A DNA stretch of 64,000 nt from JAAELZ01 sp047639475. Lineage in GTDB: Bacteria; Pseudomonadota; Gammaproteobacteria; Arenicellales; Poriferihabitantaceae. The translations under genes were made by a program, and so were the position numbers. The DNA is taken from NCBI GenBank assembly GCA_047639475.1, contig JBLIOD010000005.1:22314-86313 (forward strand), given 5' to 3'. Below are positions 29,070 through 38,193 of this stretch, piece after piece. Below the pieces are notes generated by a model, which did not search any database, was not told where the DNA came from, and saw nothing but the letters and a program-made list of their open reading frames with translations. Every line of letters starts with the position of its first letter. Position 1 is the stretch's first letter.

Positions 29070-29845
29070 TTCCTACGCCTCCCAAAAATGTTAGGAAAAA
29101 ACGCATTAGTCGACTCAATATAAGCCTGATAATCAGGGCGGCGCTCAGGTATGTTTTCTTCCATTAGTGACACCCCTGAAACTTTCAGCAGCAAAAAAGT
29201 CATCAAAACTGGTGCATAAACTGTCCAGCTACCTCCTGCGCTTACTGCAAACAAATAATAAGACCACCAGATACAGAATTCACCGAAGTAATTAGGGTGC
29301 CTAGATAGCCTCCATAGGCCTTTGTTTAGCACCTTTCGATTGTTTGCCCCACTACGCTTAAACCGAAAAAGTTGCCAATCCGCTATCGCTTCAAAACCAA
29401 AGCCAAATACCCAAAGAGCAACCGCCAAATAATCTAACCAACCCAGCGTTGCACCTGGCTGCAGTCCAAACCACAATGGAATGCAGATAATCCACGCTAA
29501 TACAGCCTGCAAGCCAAACACAATGTAGATGCTTTTAAACTCAAAATGGGGTTCATTATTTTTGCGAATCTGTTGATACCTATGGTCTTCTTTTTTGCCA
29601 TGATTACGAATACTTAAATGTAGACTTAAACGTATCGACCATATCGCCAACAAAACCAATACAAGTATTTGTTTTGTGCTGTGCGAAGAACCAGATGAAT
29701 TGACAAAAATGATCGCAGCGGCCAAAAACATTAACGACCATAAGCTGTCAACAGAGCTTACATCCCTGCGATAAAGACTATAAAGCCACGTTAGAAAGCC
29801 CGAGCCCAGCATCAACCAAAGTGCACTTAAATAATCAGCCAACAT
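29066..29845 (-). CDS. DUF1295-family integral membrane protein (steroid-reductase-like fold)
   Basis: 259 residues with six or seven membrane helices. The conserved DUF1295 blocks are SVDSLWS near the start, YQQIRKNNEPHFEF, the C-terminal LWRLSRHPNYFGEFCIWWSY, and the final LMEENIPERRPDYQAYIEST. This fold is shared with steroid 5-alpha reductases and isoprenylcysteine methyltransferases and binds NADPH or SAM in relatives. A membrane-lipid or polyprenyl substrate is plausible but unknown. It starts 21 bases after the DUF2878 gene. Confidence 0.88.
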   Translation of the reverse strand: MLADYLSALWLMLGSGFLTWLYSLYRRDVSSVDSLWSLMFLAAAIIFVNSSGSSHSTKQILVLVLLAIWSIRLSLHLSIRNHGKKEDHRYQQIRKNNEPHFEFKSIYIVFGLQAVLAWIICIPLWFGLQPGATLGWLDYLAVALWVFGFGFEAIADWQLFRFKRSGANNRKVLNKGLWRLSRHPNYFGEFCIWWSYYLFAVSAGGSWTVYAPVLMTFLLLKVSGVSLMEENIPERRPDYQAYIESTNAFFPNIFGRRRN

Positions 29846-29866
29846 AATAATCTACCCGTCTAAGCA

Positions 29867-30406
29867 TCAAAGTTTAACTCCGTCATATCGTTGCGCACAC
29901 CAAACCATACAAGGGGTAAGCACACCCCAACCTACCCCCAATACAATCATCGCTAGGGGCACATCAGGAATATGTACCGCGTTTAGTTTAAATCCCGCGT
30001 AAAAAGCCAACGGCCCTCCTATAGTGCCAAACAATATAGACAAGGCCCAACGTCCTTTCATCCACCTCAAACTAACGTTCAGAGTGGTTGCAAACAAAGC
30101 CCACATTAAAATTATCCAGTGCGGGGCAATCACACTACCCAGTTGTCCGTATGAATAAACCAACAAACCCCATTGGTAAATAACACTTTCCCATATCAGA
30201 CCAATATACAGTGCACATAGAATGAGCTTTACCTCAACGAGCGGTTTACTACTAAGGTAGAGATGGATACTCACAATGATGACGGCGACAACAGAAGCAA
30301 GCACATGCAGCTCAGTAGCGCCGAGTAACACGATTGAGAACCAACCTATCTGAAACAGAACCAAGTTAATTATCACCCTTGAAAACTCAATACCCATTAG
30401 GTTCAT
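29867..30406 (-). CDS. DUF2878-family membrane protein
   Basis: 179 residues, almost wholly hydrophobic, with about six membrane helices. Conserved-looking positions include LVLFQIGWFSIVLLGA, LIWESVIYQWGLL, LMWALFATTLNVSLRW and GGPLAFYAGFKL, which fit DUF2878. No function is known for the family, but it is frequently found next to Cfa-type methyltransferase and DUF1295 genes. It begins 6 bases after the upstream Cfa-like gene. Confidence 0.75.
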   Translation of the reverse strand: MNLMGIEFSRVIINLVLFQIGWFSIVLLGATELHVLASVVAVIIVSIHLYLSSKPLVEVKLILCALYIGLIWESVIYQWGLLVYSYGQLGSVIAPHWIILMWALFATTLNVSLRWMKGRWALSILFGTIGGPLAFYAGFKLNAVHIPDVPLAMIVLGVGWGVLTPCMVWCAQRYDGVKL

Positions 30407-30412
30407 TACTAT

Positions 30413-31459
30413 TTAAGTGGGCTCTTTTTTTAAAAATAAATAATGGCCAACAAACCATTCGTTCCCTTCGTTATAAGCGAATAGCTCCGCGCAAGCCATA
30501 TAGAACATACGCCAGCGCATCCACCAAATTTTTGCATTGTGCACACCGTACGTCTCAGAAAAAAGAGGCAACAGCGCTTCTTTATTTTCATCCATTTTCT
30601 TTAACCAAGCATTACTGGTTCTAGCATAATGTGACCCATTCCACTTCCAACGTTTTTGTAGCGTTAACTCGCCAGCAAAGGCCAAGGGTAAATCATAACT
30701 GGGCATTAATCCGCCAGAAAAAAAGTAGCGGCTCATCCAGTCAGAATCACCCTTATCTTCAAAAAAATACGGTACGCTCTTATGCGCAAAGACGTGCATA
30801 AAAAACTGACCTTCTAGAGTCAGCCAACGAGAGACTTTGGCAAATAATTGTTCCCAGTTGCGCATATGTTCGAACATTTCAACAGAGACAATCCGATCAA
30901 AGGTCGACTCTGTTTCAAATTCATTCATGTCTACTGTCAATACTTCTACATTATGTATGCCTTGCTCTTGAGCTCGTTGTTTAATAAAGACAGCTTGAGA
31001 CTTGGAATTTGATACTGCGGTGATTTTACTATTAGGATAATTGGACGCCATATAGAGCGTAAGTGAGCCCCAGCCACACCCTAGCTCCAAAACATTTTGC
31101 CCATCCTGCAGTGCTGCGTGTTCAGTAGTCTGACGTAATGCTTGTTCTTCAGACGCATCTAAATTTACTGTTCCATTGGGCCAGAAACCACAGCTATACT
31201 TCAGTTGCCCACCGAGCGACTTCAAGAAAAATTCAGCGGGTACTTCGTAGTGCTGCTCATTTGCTTTTTCAGGCACATCGGCTATGGCTGATATGGTCAT
31301 TGCATCCAAAACCTTTCGCGTACTTGCTTCAAACATTGAGGGGCTTTCTGCGTTTATCTCTTTCAATCTTAGATTTAAAAAATATCGTATTCCAAGTCTG
31401 ATTACTCCATCCGAAAGCCAACCTCCTTCAGCCAGTTTATTAGCGATTCTCATTACCAT
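30413..31459 (-). CDS. Cfa-like SAM-dependent methyltransferase
   Basis: 348 residues, shorter than Cfa because the N-terminal lipid-binding part is reduced. The SAM site is NVLELGCGWGSLTLYMASNY. Family motifs are SVEMFEHMRNWEQLFAKVSRWL and the C-terminal WWMRWRMFYMACAELFAYNEGNEW. Plausible roles are methylation of unsaturated acyl chains (as in furan fatty acid synthesis) or another Cfa-type reaction. It is the first gene of the eight-gene minus-strand run, with two TTGTACAA palindromes about 100-140 bases upstream, so it likely sets the operon's light control. Confidence 0.88.
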   Translation of the reverse strand: MVMRIANKLAEGGWLSDGVIRLGIRYFLNLRLKEINAESPSMFEASTRKVLDAMTISAIADVPEKANEQHYEVPAEFFLKSLGGQLKYSCGFWPNGTVNLDASEEQALRQTTEHAALQDGQNVLELGCGWGSLTLYMASNYPNSKITAVSNSKSQAVFIKQRAQEQGIHNVEVLTVDMNEFETESTFDRIVSVEMFEHMRNWEQLFAKVSRWLTLEGQFFMHVFAHKSVPYFFEDKGDSDWMSRYFFSGGLMPSYDLPLAFAGELTLQKRWKWNGSHYARTSNAWLKKMDENKEALLPLFSETYGVHNAKIWWMRWRMFYMACAELFAYNEGNEWFVGHYLFLKKEPT

Positions 31460-31559
31460 TATTTGTCGCCTGTGTGTTCAACCATTTGAATTACTTAATG
31501 CCTGCTTCGTTACGTAAGCTAATCATCTCAGAAGTTCTATTATACATTTATTTAATTTT

Positions 31560-31598
31560 TTGTACAAAAATTATATATATGTATTGTTTTTTGTACAA
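31560..31598. promoter_or_regulatory. Putative double LitR operator in a divergent promoter region
   Basis: TTGTACAA occurs at 31560-31567 and again at 31591-31598, each preceded by a T tract, 31 bases apart (about three helical turns). They lie between the divergent Cfa-like gene and the DUF523/DUF1722 gene. The same palindrome is upstream of litR. Binding by LitR is inferred, not shown. Confidence 0.6.
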
Positions 31599-31618
31599 TA
31601 AAATAATACAGTATAAGA

Positions 31619-32575
31619 ATGAATAAATCAAACCAAGCTATCTCGGTGGGCATCAGCAGTTGCTTAATGGGGATGAAAGTAAGGCATGATGGCGGTCATA
31701 AGAACTTTGGCTTTGCCATGAATAATCTAAAACCCTATTTCAACTTCGAGACATTCTGCCCAGAAATGGCTGCGGGTATGCCTGTACCCCGTCCGGCAAT
31801 ACATCAAATCAAGACCCCAAGTGGCATTAGATTGGTCGATACAAAACACCATAAGCTAGATGTCACTGACGCGATAATAAATAACGCTAAACAGCCCATC
31901 GAGGCAATGTCTCATCTAGCGGGATATATTCTAAAGAAAGATTCACCTAGTTGTGGCATGGAACGGGTGCGCGTTTATAACCACAAAGGTCAACCAGAAA
32001 AGACGGGAATCGGCATATTTACCAAGATGTTATCTGATACCTACCCCAATCTACCTATAGAAGAAGAAGGCAGATTAATGGACCCTGTTCTAAGAGAAAA
32101 CTTTGTTGAACGCGTATTCACCTATCAACGATGGGCAAATTTCAGTGCTGCAGGCCATACGGTGCAGGGCTTAATTGCATTCCACACACAACATAAATTT
32201 AGCGTATTGAGTCACAACGAAGTGAGCTATCGAAATCTTGGTAAATTGGTCGCTAAAGCGAGAAATAACAACCTGGCCACAAGTTGTGAGCAATATATAA
32301 ACGAAGTAATGTGCACATTAAAACAACCCGCGAACCGTAAAACCCACACCAATGTACTGATGCATCTTATGGGTTATTTTAAGTCCACTACTTCATCAGA
32401 AGAAAAACGGGAGCTACGAATCATATTCGATAACTACAGATTAGGAATGATTCCTCTAATTGTTCCTATTACGATGCTTAAGCATTATCTAAACCGCACA
32501 TCTCAGTCATATTTAATGAACCAAACATACCTCAACCCTTATCCAAACGAATTAAGCCTTCGTAACAGCCTATAA
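31619..32575 (+). CDS. DUF523 and DUF1722 domain protein (YbgA-like)
   Basis: 318 residues. The N-terminal DUF523 domain has VGISSCLMGMKVRHDGGHK, CPEMAAGMPVPRPA and KKDSPSCGMERVRV, with conserved cysteines that may bind a metal cluster. The C-terminal DUF1722 domain includes FHTQHKFSVLSHNEVSYRNLG and NVLMHLMGYFK. In E. coli the DUF1722 gene ybgA is cotranscribed with phr; DUF523-type proteins have been linked to thiouracil desulfurisation. Its place in the photolyase island agrees with that. Only 21 bases separate the second operator palindrome from its start. Confidence 0.88.
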   Translation: MNKSNQAISVGISSCLMGMKVRHDGGHKNFGFAMNNLKPYFNFETFCPEMAAGMPVPRPAIHQIKTPSGIRLVDTKHHKLDVTDAIINNAKQPIEAMSHLAGYILKKDSPSCGMERVRVYNHKGQPEKTGIGIFTKMLSDTYPNLPIEEEGRLMDPVLRENFVERVFTYQRWANFSAAGHTVQGLIAFHTQHKFSVLSHNEVSYRNLGKLVAKARNNNLATSCEQYINEVMCTLKQPANRKTHTNVLMHLMGYFKSTTSSEEKRELRIIFDNYRLGMIPLIVPITMLKHYLNRTSQSYLMNQTYLNPYPNELSLRNSL

Positions 32576-32584
32576 ATCTAACCG

Positions 32585-33514
32585 ATGAATGTCACATTAT
32601 TTGGTGCAACAGGATTTGTAGGTGGTTACCTTAATGATGCTTTGTGCAAATTAGGAACGCCACCTTGCGTATTCGTCCGCCCGCGCTCCATAGATAAACT
32701 TAGAAACACTCAAAAATGTAGAGTAGTTCAGGGTACCATTTCTGACTCGAAAGCTATCGAGCATGCATTAAAAGACTGCGAGTGCGTAATTTATAACATT
32801 GGTATATTAAGGGAATTTCCCAATCACGGAATTACCTTTAATACCGTTCATCTTCAAGGTGTTAAAAATGTCATCGAAGTGGCTACTCAGCAAGGTGTAA
32901 AGAGGTTTATTTTAATGAGTGCAAATGGTGTTCATGCAGAGGGCACAGAATACCAGCGCACTAAATACGCTGCCGAACAAGCTTTGAAAAACAGCGGCCT
33001 TGATTGGACTATATTTCGCCCTTCTGTACTCTTCGGCGATCCTAGAGGGCGAATGGAATTCGCGACCCAGCTCAGTAACGAATTAATTGCTCCGCCCTTT
33101 CCTGCACCGCTGTTTTTTAGTGGATTGTTGCCTTTTAGTGCCGGAAACTATGAAATGTCGCCTGCCCACGTAGACGATGTCGCGCAGGCCTTTGTCGCCG
33201 CAATACGTGATGCAGACACCATTGGTAAAACCATAAAGCTTGGGGGAAGTGCCACCCTAAGCTGGAAAGAAATTATCACTATCATCGCGCGCGCTCAAAA
33301 TAGGTCAAAGCTGAGCCTGCCCGTTCCCACTGCTTTTATTTACCCTATAGCAAAACTACTACAACGATTTGAGTGGTTTCCCATCACCCCTGATCAAATT
33401 AAAATGCTACTAGAAAGCAACCGCTGCGATACCGATGGTTTTAAGTCTTTAAGTATCACTCCGTTAGCTTTTAACGTCGAAAACCTACAGTATTTAAACG
33501 AAGGCAAACAATAA
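32585..33514 (+). CDS. NAD(P)-binding atypical SDR (NDUFA9-like)
   Basis: 309 residues. The N-terminal NAD(P) motif is MNVTLFGATGFVGGYLNDAL. The middle block FILMSANGVHAEGTEYQRTK contains the YxxxK-like pair and DWTIFRPSVLFGDPRGRM follows. This is the pattern of complex I NDUFA9-subunit-like SDRs, which in bacteria are often NAD(P)-dependent epimerase/dehydratase-type proteins of unknown substrate. It begins 9 bases after the DUF523/DUF1722 gene and is the last gene of the island on the right. Confidence 0.85.
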   Translation: MNVTLFGATGFVGGYLNDALCKLGTPPCVFVRPRSIDKLRNTQKCRVVQGTISDSKAIEHALKDCECVIYNIGILREFPNHGITFNTVHLQGVKNVIEVATQQGVKRFILMSANGVHAEGTEYQRTKYAAEQALKNSGLDWTIFRPSVLFGDPRGRMEFATQLSNELIAPPFPAPLFFSGLLPFSAGNYEMSPAHVDDVAQAFVAAIRDADTIGKTIKLGGSATLSWKEIITIIARAQNRSKLSLPVPTAFIYPIAKLLQRFEWFPITPDQIKMLLESNRCDTDGFKSLSITPLAFNVENLQYLNEGKQ

Positions 33515-33699
33515 GCCCTATTTATTGGTAGGATCTTTTAGAGAGCGCCTTTCTCCGTTTATTGATGAGCATTCACTACTGTCCGGTTAAGATTTATCAG
33601 AAACGCTCGAAAGCTAATCTCCATCAGTGATTGCGAGCGTTAATAGCGTTTGATCTCTGTGGTGGGTTATGTTCCTCTGTTGGGGTAGATCCTAATTAC
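33515..33699. other. Right junction of the island; no gene seen
   Basis: 185 bases without a supported gene. The stretch with GCATTCACTACTGTCCGGTT at about 33570 resembles insertion-sequence-like DNA but I cannot name a family. Similarity to the DUF1835 family begins at about 33700 on the minus strand, so the junction between island and interrupted gene lies here. Confidence 0.4.
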
Positions 33700-34273
33700 T
33701 GTGTAATGTCGGAGAATGACATTTTTTAAGAAAGGCAACACCCTTAAATCTTCCGTCAACGTGTCCATCCAAGGGTTCGGGTTGGTGTTACAAAATGCCT
33801 GCCATGCTCACTTGCCTAACACAAATTGCGACTCACTCAGAGACTGCTTGTGGCGATCTAATTGTGTCACTTCCTGTGGACTCAGATAACCTAAATAGTT
33901 GTCCTTACAAATCATACTATATTGTGTACCTCACTGGTATCACGATAGTCACATAGCCAATCCAATATTTGTAATATCTGTAACTGATCATAAAGATGAT
34001 GCTCGAACCACAAAATAACTTCATCAAAATGCTGATGTTGTTTGAGTTGGTCATCGCGTTCTTTAAAATCTGTTTTAACTCTTTCAAGTGGCGCCCATCC
34101 TTGATCAGCGATAAATTGCGCTCGAATTGAAGAGAGCGTTGAGAGTGATAGCCCTCCGGTACCGGCCCATCATGCAATACATCACGCCACGGCAAATACA
34201 CGCCCGGTAGTGCGCCTTCGCGCATTAGGTTGACGGCAGAATCACCGTTGGTAATGTTAAAAATTTTTTTCAC
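33700..34273 (-). pseudogene. N-terminal part of a DUF1835-family gene
   Basis: Starts GTG at 34273 as KIFNITNGDSAVNLMREGAL then WRDVLHDGPVPEG, the classic DUF1835 N-terminus. A one-base loss in GGAGGG near 34146 shifts the frame. The continuation reads LSSIRAQFIADQGWAPLERV, DEVILWFEHHLYDQLQIL, then (after another frame change) KDNYLGYLSPQEVTQLDRH, a TGA, and AWQAFCNTNPNPW to LPFLKNVILRH. Similarity ends near 33700. The start overlaps the hrpA stop (GTGA). The C-terminal end is probably the fragment at 19799-19985. Clearly inactive. Confidence 0.8.
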
Positions 34274-37200
34274 TCTACTTCACTTTGAAAAACTTGCCAA
34301 GCTTGCTCTAAGCGTTTGGGGGATACCTTTACAGGGAGGCCCACTGTTTGAGCAAATAAAGACAATCTAAATACCTCAACCAACCAACGATATTCATCTA
34401 AGGTTGCTGATTCTGAATGTGCCTCATAACTGTCTAAATATCGGCCCCAGTACGGTTGTAATTGCGCTAATTTCGCCAAGTCACCGCTGACGTCAAACTG
34501 GCATCGTTCCAAACGCACTAAACAGCCTTTCAAAAATTTCGGATACCACAGTAGCTGCTGATAACGCACTTCACTAACGAAGCTTTCATAAACTAAAAAG
34601 CCTAATTGCATTTCGATGTCGGTCGCTATCGTGGAATTAAGCTTGCCTTTTAGATCGTCAAACGCCACTCGTACTTTACTGGCTTGCGTTAGTACCTTTT
34701 CCAATAGCGCGCAGTATTGTTCGCTATCAGCTATCCATTGTTTTGCCACAGTGTCAGCGCTAGCTGCGTAGCTCTTTTTATCTCGAATATTCTCAGCAGT
34801 TGATTTAAATGCTTCTAACAATAGGGCGTCAACAATTTCTTGTTTCAACTCATCGCTGTTGCCAATACCTACATATCGCAGCGCAATGTTTTTCCAATAA
34901 GCTAACGGCTTTTTTGCCAAGCCCAATCCCACTGGGTGAGACAGGCAAAACAATCTCACTAGCCCTTGTTGATGAAACCCCGCCGCTTCCACAGCACTGT
35001 CAAACAACTGCACCCCAACGCTTTCAACATTATCTACCAACGCTGGATAAGCGGTTGTGACCGCGCCTTGCTGCAACACTTCAATGGACTTAGGTAAGGC
35101 GCCAAAGTCCCACTGGGTTTTACCACTTTGTACAATTTGATGATCTACTCGCGCAATTTGTTGTTTAGCCTCACCGCCGTAACGCTGTTGAAGCTGCTGC
35201 AAACTATCAGCCGTTTCAATTTCATCGCCTTCTTCGTCAACCACCGCCAGCTTAATCTTTAAATTGTTATCCACTGATGAAACATCAAAATCAGTCGCAC
35301 TTACTTTTATTTTCAGAGCTATCGATAGCGCATCAGCTAAGGCTTCTTCAAGCACTCTTGCATCACGTTCAACTTCAGCTTGAACTCGCTTTACCGTTTC
35401 GGCGATAGGCACGCACAGCTTTCTCAAAGGCTTCGGTAAGCTACGAATTAGCAACTCCAGCTTTTGCGGTAAGTAGCACGGCACCAAGCGATCAAAGTCA
35501 GCAGGCGTTAATTGATTGAGCAAAGGCAAAGGAAATTTGGCAGTGATACCATCATCAAATTCACCTGGCTTAAACTGGTAATTCAAATCAATTCGGTTGC
35601 CGCGAATTTCTATCGCGTCTGGCAGACTTTGTTGCAGCTCCATACTGAGCTCCCGTTTCATCACTTGTTGTTCGTCCATCAATAAAGCCGCTTGTTCAGC
35701 GTCGCTGGCGGTTTTTAACCACTTCTGCAAACTGGCTTGGCCAAACACCTTAGCAGGCAACAAAGCGTGATAAAAAGCATATAAGGCGTCGGGAGCCACC
35801 AGTACATCGTGGCGGCGCAACTTGTGCTCCATTTTGATAACCGAGTCAATGACCTGCTGGTTATACTCTAAAAACGCAGGCGGTTTTTCTAAGTCGTTAC
35901 CCACTAACCCATCGCGAATAAATAACATGCGGGATTCAATGGGATTTATTTTTGAATAGGGGGTGCGGCGCGCTGAGTAAATAGGCAAGCTCATTAGATA
36001 AGCTCGCTCAAAGGCCATCACTTGCCCCGCTTTAGCCGACCAAGTGGGCTCCGAATATTCGCGGCGCAATAAATGTGGCGCCAGCTCTTCTATCCACTGG
36101 GTTTTAATCGGCGCCACCATTCTGGCATAGAGCCTTCCAGTCTCTACCAACTCTGCGGCTACTATCCATTTCGGCGCGGCTTTGAACATTTGTGACCCCG
36201 GGAAAATAGCACACTGCTTTGCAAAAGTGCCTTGGTAATCTCCCTTATCACCTTTCATGGCAACTTGGTCTATCAAGCCGGTAAGTAAGGCTTTATGGAT
36301 GGCGTCTTCGTTATTGGCTGTGCCTTTAGTGTGCTTTGATTTGCCCGGCTTTAAATCGGCAGTTAAACGCTTCACCAAGTCACCCCATTCTCTAATTCTA
36401 GGGATAGACAAATAGTTACGCTCACACCACTTGTTAAACTTGTTGCGACTAAGTTCCTGCTGCTGAGTTTGCAAGGTATCCCATAAAGACAACAAAGCCA
36501 TAAAATCTGACCCATCACCGCCCATTTGTTTATGGTGCTGACGCGCCGCTTCCATTTTCTCAAACGGGACCAACCTGGGGTCTGCAATTTCTAGAGCAGC
36601 CGCCAGAACAATGGCAGATTGCAAACAGTCTTGCTCGTTGGCTGCGGCCCATAATATACGGCCAATACGCGGGTCAACCTGCATCCGCGATAAGTCTTTA
36701 CCGATAGGCGTCAAACTGCCTTGTTCATCTAGCGCACCGAGGTATTGCAGTTCTTGTTTTGCGCCATTAATTTGACGCCGCTCGGGCGCATCGATAAAGG
36801 GGAAGTGGGCAATTTCGCCTAAGCCTCTAGATAGCAGCGTTAATAACACGCCCGATAAGCTGGTGCGTTTTATTTCTGGTGAAGTGTACTCGGGCGCTGA
36901 ATCAAAATCCTCTTCGCTAAATAAGCGAATGCAGCGACCATTCTTAACGCGGCCACATCGGCCCATTCGCTGATTCGAGGCCGCCTGAGAAATGCGCTCG
37001 ATGGGCAGAGCGTTTACCCGCCTACTGGCATGATAGCGGCTAACCCGTGCGTAACCCGTATCCACCACATAATCGATACCGGGTAGGGTGAGCGAAGTTT
37101 CAGCTACGTTGGTGGACAAGATGATTCGCGGCGCACCTGAAGGCCTAAACAAGATGGCTTGCTCTTTGGCGGGCAGTCTCGCGTAGAGGGGTAATATTTC

Positions 37201-38106
37201 TATACCTCGCTTAAGGTGCTTACCCAAAAAGTACATCACTTCGCGAATTTCACGTTCGCCAGGTAAAAACACCAAAGTATTGCCTACCTTGGTTTGAAAC
37301 AAGGTTTCAATGGCACGCAATATGGCTTGATTGGTTTCTTTGTCTGAACGCTCTTTCTCGTTCTCTGGCGCTTGATAAATCAACTCCACCGGATAAGTTC
37401 TACCGGACACTGTCACCACAGTCGCATTATCAAAATGTTTTGAAAAACGCTCAGTATCGATGGTCGCGGAGGTAATGATCAGCTTTAAATCGCTGCGCTT
37501 CTTAAGCAGCTGTTTCAAAAAACCCAGCAATAAATCAATGTTAAGTGAGCGCTCGTGAGCTTCATCAACAATGATCGTATCGTACTGCGTTAAGAAACGA
37601 TCACTGTCCGATTCAGACAACAGCATGCCATCTGTTAATACCTTGATATAGTCTTGATCAGAACATTTTTCTGAAAATCGCACCCGAAAACCCACCCCTT
37701 TACCGACCTCACAATTTAGCTCTTGCGCAAGACGTTCGGAAATAGATCTTGCGGCAATTCGCCGAGGTTGAGTATGCGCGATTTGTCCGAAGGTGCCTTG
37801 TCCAGCAGCTAAGCATAGCTTAGGTAATTGGGTACTTTTACCGGATCCCGTTTCGCCGGCGACCACCACCACTTGGTGCTGCTTGATCAGTTCGGTCAAC
37901 TCATCCGCTCTGGCGCTTATGGGTAGGTTTTCGGGGTAACTCACTGCAAGTTTGTTTTGCAGTCGCTGTTGCGCCTGTTTCATCGACGTTGCTACCGCGT
38001 TTGAAACCGTTTTTCGCTGTTCAGGTGTTTTTGCTTGAGCAATACGCCGGCGTAACTTGTGACGGTCACGTATCATGCATTGATTAAGTGTAGCGAGTTG
38101 TTCCAT
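34270..38106 (-). CDS. hrpA: ATP-dependent RNA helicase HrpA (DEAH box)
   Basis: About 1278 residues from ATG 38106. I prefer this start because further upstream codons overlap a terminator. Walker A is VVAGETGSGKSTQLPKLC, the DEAH box is IIVDEAHERSLNIDLLL, and motif III is LIITSATIDTERFSKHF. Motif VI reads SNQRMGRCGRVKNGRCIRLF. HA2, OB-fold and the HrpA-specific C-terminal extension follow. It unwinds RNA, including stalled ribosome or mRNA structures in E. coli. A DUF1835-type gene was coupled to its 3' end but is now broken. Confidence 0.95.
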   Translation of the reverse strand: MEQLATLNQCMIRDRHKLRRRIAQAKTPEQRKTVSNAVATSMKQAQQRLQNKLAVSYPENLPISARADELTELIKQHQVVVVAGETGSGKSTQLPKLCLAAGQGTFGQIAHTQPRRIAARSISERLAQELNCEVGKGVGFRVRFSEKCSDQDYIKVLTDGMLLSESDSDRFLTQYDTIIVDEAHERSLNIDLLLGFLKQLLKKRSDLKLIITSATIDTERFSKHFDNATVVTVSGRTYPVELIYQAPENEKERSDKETNQAILRAIETLFQTKVGNTLVFLPGEREIREVMYFLGKHLKRGIEILPLYARLPAKEQAILFRPSGAPRIILSTNVAETSLTLPGIDYVVDTGYARVSRYHASRRVNALPIERISQAASNQRMGRCGRVKNGRCIRLFSEEDFDSAPEYTSPEIKRTSLSGVLLTLLSRGLGEIAHFPFIDAPERRQINGAKQELQYLGALDEQGSLTPIGKDLSRMQVDPRIGRILWAAANEQDCLQSAIVLAAALEIADPRLVPFEKMEAARQHHKQMGGDGSDFMALLSLWDTLQTQQQELSRNKFNKWCERNYLSIPRIREWGDLVKRLTADLKPGKSKHTKGTANNEDAIHKALLTGLIDQVAMKGDKGDYQGTFAKQCAIFPGSQMFKAAPKWIVAAELVETGRLYARMVAPIKTQWIEELAPHLLRREYSEPTWSAKAGQVMAFERAYLMSLPIYSARRTPYSKINPIESRMLFIRDGLVGNDLEKPPAFLEYNQQVIDSVIKMEHKLRRHDVLVAPDALYAFYHALLPAKVFGQASLQKWLKTASDAEQAALLMDEQQVMKRELSMELQQSLPDAIEIRGNRIDLNYQFKPGEFDDGITAKFPLPLLNQLTPADFDRLVPCYLPQKLELLIRSLPKPLRKLCVPIAETVKRVQAEVERDARVLEEALADALSIALKIKVSATDFDVSSVDNNLKIKLAVVDEEGDEIETADSLQQLQQRYGGEAKQQIARVDHQIVQSGKTQWDFGALPKSIEVLQQGAVTTAYPALVDNVESVGVQLFDSAVEAAGFHQQGLVRLFCLSHPVGLGLAKKPLAYWKNIALRYVGIGNSDELKQEIVDALLLEAFKSTAENIRDKKSYAASADTVAKQWIADSEQYCALLEKVLTQASKVRVAFDDLKGKLNSTIATDIEMQLGFLVYESFVSEVRYQQLLWYPKFLKGCLVRLERCQFDVSGDLAKLAQLQPYWGRYLDSYEAHSESATLDEYRWLVEVFRLSLFAQTVGLPVKVSPKRLEQAWQVFQSEVE

Positions 38107-38131
38107 GGTGTAAGTAGCTAGACGCTCATAC

Positions 38132-38163
38132 AAAAAAACCGCGCACCCCATAGAGGTACGCGG
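38132..38163 (-). terminator. Intrinsic terminator after the cyclophilin gene
   Basis: On the minus strand the stem CCGCGTACCTC.../...GGTGCGCGG is followed by seven T. It lies about 30 bases past the cyclophilin stop and overlaps the upstream extension of the hrpA frame, which supports the shorter hrpA start. Confidence 0.85.
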
Positions 38164-38193
38164 CTCATTTTGACTTTAAGAAACTTGTTAGAA

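Noticed and set aside
33540..33660. Possible insertion-sequence end near ACTGTCCGGTTAAG
   Set aside because: No partner repeat and no transposase frame could be found, so no element is called.
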